A DNA stretch of 7,891 bases, from NCBI GenBank assembly GCA_019243975.1, contig JAFATL010000087.1, positions 1-7,891 on the forward strand, read 5' to 3'. This document shows positions 5,127 through 7,891 of the stretch, piece after piece. Source of the DNA: Actinomycetota bacterium. GTDB taxonomy: Bacteria > Actinomycetota > Acidimicrobiia > Acidimicrobiales > JAFATL01. The position numbers and the translations under genes are program-made. Position 1 is the first letter of the stretch. Each line of letters begins with the position of its first letter. Below the pieces are notes generated by a model. That model made no database searches. It saw nothing but the letters and a program-made list of their open reading frames with translations, and was not told the DNA's origin.

Positions 5127-6305
5127 TCAGCCGATCACGCCATCGGCGCGCAACGCGTCGATCTGCGACTGATCACAACCGATCTCGCGCAGCACCTCGT
5201 CGGCGTGCTCGCCGATCCGTGGCGCGGCCGGCGTCGGGTCGATGGCTTGGCCGTCGAACAGCGGGGCGGGACGGGGTTGATGCACGGCGCCCAGCACCGC
5301 GTGCTCGAAGGCGCGCACGGTGTTCGACGCCAGCACCTGCTCGTTGGTCGCCACCTCGTCGAGCTGGAGCACGGGCGCCACGGGAACATCGGCGGCGCGC
5401 AAGCGCTTCACGACTTCGTCGGTCCGCATCGACGCCAGGGCGGCGCGCACCTTGCGCATGACATCGGCGCCACCCTTCATGCGCTCGGCCGTGTCCTGCA
5501 TGGCCGCGTCGCCCTCGTCGTCGAGGATGGCCGCGGTGAGGCCCGCCCACTGTGCGCCGGTGAGCGTCACCAGCACCACGTGGCCGTCGGCTGTCGGCGT
5601 CACACGGAAGCTGCGGCTGGTGGGCGGCAGCACCACCTGCGGTTCGTCGACGGTGTGGTCCATCATCCCGTCGGGCCACAGGAAGGCGATGGCGGCGTCG
5701 AGCATCGACACGTCGATGCGTGCGCCTTCGCCCGTCTTCTCGCGCCGGAACAGCGCGGCGGTGACCGCTTGCGCCAGCTGCAACGCGGTGGCCTTGTCGA
5801 TGACGCCGTGGCGCACCATCGACGGCTCGCTGGTGCCGGCCGACTGGATGGCCACGAACCCCGACAGCGCCTGCACCACGTGGTCGTACGCCGGCGCGTC
5901 GGCGAGCGGCCCAGTCGAACCGAACCCGCTGATCGACGCGTAGACGATGCGCGGGTTGGCCTGCATGACCACGTCGGGCCCGAGACCCAACCGCTCGATG
6001 ACGCCGGGCCGGAAGTTCTGGGCGAACACGTCAGCGCCATCGACCAGGCGCAGCACGATGTCGCGACCAGCGGGCTTCGAGAGGTCGATGGCGATGGAAC
6101 GCTTCCCCCGGTTGTTGTTGGCGAAGTAGGCGCTCATGCCCTCGTGGCCACTGCCAACCGTGCGGATCGGGTCGCCGCCAAGTGCCTCGATCTTCACCAC
6201 GTCGGCGCCCTGGTCGGCCAACACCATGGTCGCCATCGGGCCCGACATGTTGGTGGTGAGATCGACCACCCGGATGCCGCCCAGCGGCCGAATTGCGTCG
6301 GTCAT
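5127..6305 (-). CDS. Class III CoA-transferase (CaiB/BaiF family)
   Basis: 392 residues from ATG 6303-6305, a typical full length. Enzymes of this family move CoA between carboxylic acids (formyl/oxalyl, carnitine, bile acid, benzylsuccinate) or racemise alpha-methylacyl-CoA. The N-terminus PLGGIRVVDLTTNMSGPMATMVLADQGADVVKIE (7-40) is the characteristic CoA-binding start, followed by NRGKRSIAIDL (65-75) and FAQNFRPGVIERLGLG (94-109). D170 in GVIDKATAL corresponds to the catalytic aspartate (D169 of formyl-CoA transferase) that forms the acyl-anhydride intermediate; a conserved tail motif APRIGEHADEVLREIG is also present. A start further upstream (to 6356) would add an Arg-rich stretch with no family match. 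The substrate cannot be told: no acyl-CoA dehydrogenase, hydratase or regulator is adjacent. It stands alone on the minus strand between the repeat cluster and the convergent peroxiredoxin. Confidence 0.92.
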   Translation of the reverse strand: MTDAIRPLGGIRVVDLTTNMSGPMATMVLADQGADVVKIEALGGDPIRTVGSGHEGMSAYFANNNRGKRSIAIDLSKPAGRDIVLRLVDGADVFAQNFRPGVIERLGLGPDVVMQANPRIVYASISGFGSTGPLADAPAYDHVVQALSGFVAIQSAGTSEPSMVRHGVIDKATALQLAQAVTAALFRREKTGEGARIDVSMLDAAIAFLWPDGMMDHTVDEPQVVLPPTSRSFRVTPTADGHVVLVTLTGAQWAGLTAAILDDEGDAAMQDTAERMKGGADVMRKVRAALASMRTDEVVKRLRAADVPVAPVLQLDEVATNEQVLASNTVRAFEHAVLGAVHQPRPAPLFDGQAIDPTPAAPRIGEHADEVLREIGCDQSQIDALRADGVIG

Positions 6306-6327
6306 CCCGTGATCATGCCGCGCGAGG

Positions 6328-6497
6328 CCGCGGCGGGGATGGGGACGCCGCCGCACTGTCCGAAGCCGCGGCGGGGCTGGGGACCCCGCCGCACCGCGGA
6401 GCAGCGATCAGCTGCGGGGTTGGAACTCCCGCCGACGTGCGAGCCCCGCGGCGGGGATGGGGACCCCGCCGCACCGCGGAGCAGCGATCAGCTGCGG
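6328..6497. repeat. Three-copy GC-rich palindromic repeat cluster in the tRNA-CoA transferase gap
   Basis: Two near-identical 52-nt units, 6366-6417 and 6446-6497, differ at one base and are spaced 80 nt apart. A third, shortened unit at 6328-6356 matches the first 29 nt of the others with one or two differences. Each full unit holds two potential hairpins: a perfect 9-bp stem GCGGCGGGG / CCCCGCCGC with a 7-nt loop (6368-6392; 6448-6472) and a 5-bp stem GCAGC / GCTGC with a GATCA loop (6401-6415; 6481-6495). In the short unit the first stem has one mismatch. The cluster fills most of the 206-bp gap between tRNA-Thr and the CoA-transferase start. It may be a REP-like dispersed element, an mRNA-end structure for the holB-tRNA transcript, or a leader element of the CoA-transferase; no U-tract supports simple termination. 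No coding gene is supported here. Confidence 0.8.
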
Positions 6498-6511
6498 AGC
6501 CATAGGTAGAG

Positions 6512-6584
6512 AGCCCGAGAGGAGAATCGAACTCCTGACCTACGCATTACGAGTGCGTTGCTCTGCCGTCTGAGCTACTCGGGC
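6512..6584 (-). tRNA. tRNA-Thr (anticodon CGT)
   Basis: A complete 73-nt cloverleaf read on the minus strand. The acceptor stem is GCCCGAG / CTCGGGC, the D stem GCTC / GAGC, the anticodon stem ACGCA / TGCGT with loop CTCGTAA, and the T stem AGGAG / CTCCT with loop TTCGATT; the variable loop is 5 nt and the discriminator base is T. The anticodon CGT reads the ACG threonine codon, frequent in GC-rich genomes. The CCA end is not encoded. The 5' end is 11 nt after the holB stop, so it is probably processed from the tmk-holB transcript or has a promoter inside holB. Confidence 0.97.
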
Positions 6585-6595
6585 GGGACCGCTGA

Positions 6596-7639
6596 TTATT
6601 GCCGCTGGCTCTCGGACAGGCGAACGAGCATCGCCTGCAGGAGCAATGTCTCGTTGGGGTTGTTGAGCAACGCCTCCCGCGTTTTGCGGATGGCGTCGAG
6701 CGACATTGCCGATGCCGGACCATCGGAGCCGGTGGCCAGTCGGTCCCGGTAGCTGCGGGACAGCACGGCCAGGCCGGCGCGCAGCTCGTCCATGCGCGCG
6801 CGGCGCTGCTCCCGGCGGTGGCGGTCCTCCAGGTCCTTCTTGCGCACCCGCCCGCCCTGCTCCTTGGCCTGGGCATCGAGGCGCTCGACCTCGGCGGCCT
6901 GACGCACCTTCACCGGCTCCAGCACGCCCTCGATCGACGCCATGAGGTCGTCGGCCAGGGCAGCCACGGTGGCGCCGTGACCGTCGAGCCGCGTGGGCAC
7001 CGCCGCCCACAGCTCCTGGCGCCCGGCAAAGCCGGCGTCGGCCACCAGCAACCGGGCTCGCGCGATGTTGCCGTTCGACGCGGTCGCCACCCGTTGGGCG
7101 ACGTCAGGGGCGACGCCGTCGCGAACCAGCACCGCGGCGACCGACTCGTCGGACACCGCCCCGAACTCGATCACCACGCACCGGCTGGCGATCGTGACGA
7201 GCTCCGGCGGCAGGTAGTCGGCGAGGATCACGAACACGGTCGACGCCGACGGCTCCTCGATCGTCTTGAGCAGCGCGGGGGCAGCCCGGTCGACCAGGTG
7301 GAAATCGGTGAGCACCAGCACCTTGCGGTCGCCCTCGACGGGACTGCGCGCCGCCAAGCGGGCGATCTCGCGCGCCTCGTCGACCAGAATCGCCGCGCCC
7401 GTGCGCTCCACCATCACGACGTCGGGGTGCACGCCGGCGAGCACGTGGGCGCAGATCGAACAGTCACCACAGCCGCGGTCGCCACACAACATGGCGGCGG
7501 CGAAGGCAGCGGCCGCGGCGCGCTTCCCGCTGCCGGGCGGCCCGACCAGCAGGTAGGCGTGGACTGGGTGCGCGGCGGCGGCGCGCAGCTGGGCGACGGC
7601 CCGGTCCTGGCCGACCACCGCGTCGAAGGGGTCAGCCAC
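6596..7639 (-). CDS. holB: DNA polymerase III subunit delta'
   Basis: 347 residues from GTG 7637-7639. Clamp-loader subunit that, with delta and DnaX, opens the beta clamp on primed DNA. The start VADPFDAVVGQDRAV is the usual beginning of the AAA+ fold. The P-loop GPPGSGKR (33-40) has Arg where nucleotide-binding members have Ser/Thr, fitting a non-hydrolysing delta' subunit. Four cysteines C52, C57, C60 and C63 form the zinc module. KTIEEP (125-130) and the SRC motif (152-154), which supplies an arginine finger to the neighbouring subunit, are present. Residues about 240-300 are highly charged and helical, a longer insert than in E. coli delta'. The gene overlaps the tmk stop by 8 nt, and a GAGGA inside tmk serves as ribosome binding site, so translation is coupled. 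An upstream in-frame start near 7690 is rejected because its extra residues match nothing. Confidence 0.94.
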   Translation of the reverse strand: MADPFDAVVGQDRAVAQLRAAAAHPVHAYLLVGPPGSGKRAAAAAFAAAMLCGDRGCGDCSICAHVLAGVHPDVVMVERTGAAILVDEAREIARLAARSPVEGDRKVLVLTDFHLVDRAAPALLKTIEEPSASTVFVILADYLPPELVTIASRCVVIEFGAVSDESVAAVLVRDGVAPDVAQRVATASNGNIARARLLVADAGFAGRQELWAAVPTRLDGHGATVAALADDLMASIEGVLEPVKVRQAAEVERLDAQAKEQGGRVRKKDLEDRHRREQRRARMDELRAGLAVLSRSYRDRLATGSDGPASAMSLDAIRKTREALLNNPNETLLLQAMLVRLSESQRQ

Positions 7640-7891
7640 CGAGTCGTTCCTCGTATGCGTGCAGCACCCGGGCAGCCACCGCGTCGACACTACCGAGGCC
7701 GTCGACGACCACCCACCGGTCGGGCTCGGCCCGGGCCAACTCGGCGAAGCCCTTCGCCACGCGGTCGTGGAACCCGTCGTCCTCGTCCTCCATGCGGTCG
7801 CGCCGGCCGCCCTCCTGGCCGCGCCGGGCCCGCGCCTCGTCGGCCGGCACGTCGAGCAGCACCACCAGGTCGGGCCACAGCCCGCCGCTGG
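7632..7891 (-). CDS. tmk: Thymidylate kinase, N-terminus cut by window edge
   Basis: The last 86 residues of a dTMP kinase, which makes dTDP from dTMP and ATP for DNA synthesis. The visible part begins in SGGLWPDLVVLLDVPADEARAR, the family's core strand followed by the LID region. It continues with DRMEDEDDGFHDRVAKGF, the conserved DRxE...F..rV..gy block, and ends with DRWVVVDGLGSVDAVAARVLHAYEERLGG. The P-loop and the dTMP-binding part lie beyond base 7891. The TGA at 7632-7634 sits inside the start of holB (8-nt overlap). The tmk-holB order is a common actinobacterial arrangement, often with topA upstream. An ATG at 7865 would give a truncated protein and is not the true start. Confidence 0.9.
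   Translation of the reverse strand, partial: SGGLWPDLVVLLDVPADEARARRGQEGGRRDRMEDEDDGFHDRVAKGFAELARAEPDRWVVVDGLGSVDAVAARVLHAYEERLGG

Noticed and set aside
6328..6497. CRISPR array
   Set aside because: Only three uneven copies, unequal spacing (38 and 80 nt), a truncated unit and no cas genes.
5205..6509. A 434-codon plus-strand open frame opposite the CoA-transferase
   Set aside because: Its translation is rich in His, Arg, Gly and Ala with no domain, and it runs through the repeat cluster. It is the antisense shadow of a confidently identified enzyme in GC-rich DNA.
6384..6511. Intrinsic terminator after tRNA-Thr
   Set aside because: Strong GC stems exist in the repeats, but none is followed by a U-rich run on the minus strand, so calling a standard terminator is not justified.
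6495..6600. Integration (att) site at the tRNA-Thr 3' end
   Set aside because: No duplicated tRNA 3' segment, integrase or phage-like gene is visible in the window; both neighbours are housekeeping-type genes.
1..7891. A defence island, biosynthetic cluster or mobile element spanning the window
   Set aside because: All larger genes are recognisable housekeeping, stress or metabolic families; no transposase, integrase, toxin, nuclease or synthase is present.

Overview
This is a compact, very GC-rich, gene-dense chromosomal stretch typical of an Actinomycetota genome. The markers are an actinobacterial DUF2342 (zincin-like, 'F420 biosynthesis-associated') protein next to tilS and hpt, a SigR/RsrA-type sigma/anti-sigma pair, frequent GTG starts, and tmk-holB followed by a tRNA. 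I lean towards a deep-branching, Acidimicrobiia-like lineage, but that placement is inference only. Most genes lie on the minus strand, so transcription runs from high to low coordinates; the one clear plus-strand gene is a peroxiredoxin.

From the right edge leftwards. (1) 6512-7891 is a replication block: the C-terminal end of thymidylate kinase (tmk, cut by the window edge) overlaps holB (DNA polymerase III delta') by 8 nt, and tRNA-Thr(CGT) starts 11 nt after holB. (2) 6306-6511 is a short gene-free gap with three copies of a GC-rich, hairpin-forming repeat. (3) 5127-6305 is a class III (CaiB/BaiF) CoA-transferase. It converges on a PRDX5-like peroxiredoxin (4643-5125, plus strand) with 1 bp between the stop codons. 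(4) 3430-4583 is a redox-stress block: an ECF sigma factor of the SigR/SigH type, its zinc-binding anti-sigma factor (RsrA type), and a small protein with a C-x4-C-x12-C-x2-H motif. The peroxiredoxin is transcribed divergently from the sigma gene across 59 bp. (5) 1-3384 is a close run of genes: a 43-residue single-pass membrane peptide, the DUF2342 zincin-like protein, an orphan response regulator, tilS and hpt (cut at the left edge).

The two most notable arrangements are as follows. The zincin-tilS-hpt order known from other actinobacteria is here interrupted by a two-component response regulator with no partner kinase in view. The SigR/RsrA pair sits back-to-back with a thiol peroxidase and carries a third cysteine-rich small gene, which suggests one thiol-stress module. 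Nothing in the window looks like a mobile element, CRISPR array, prophage or dedicated defence system. The less-explained items are the two small genes, the repeat cluster and the inserted regulator.
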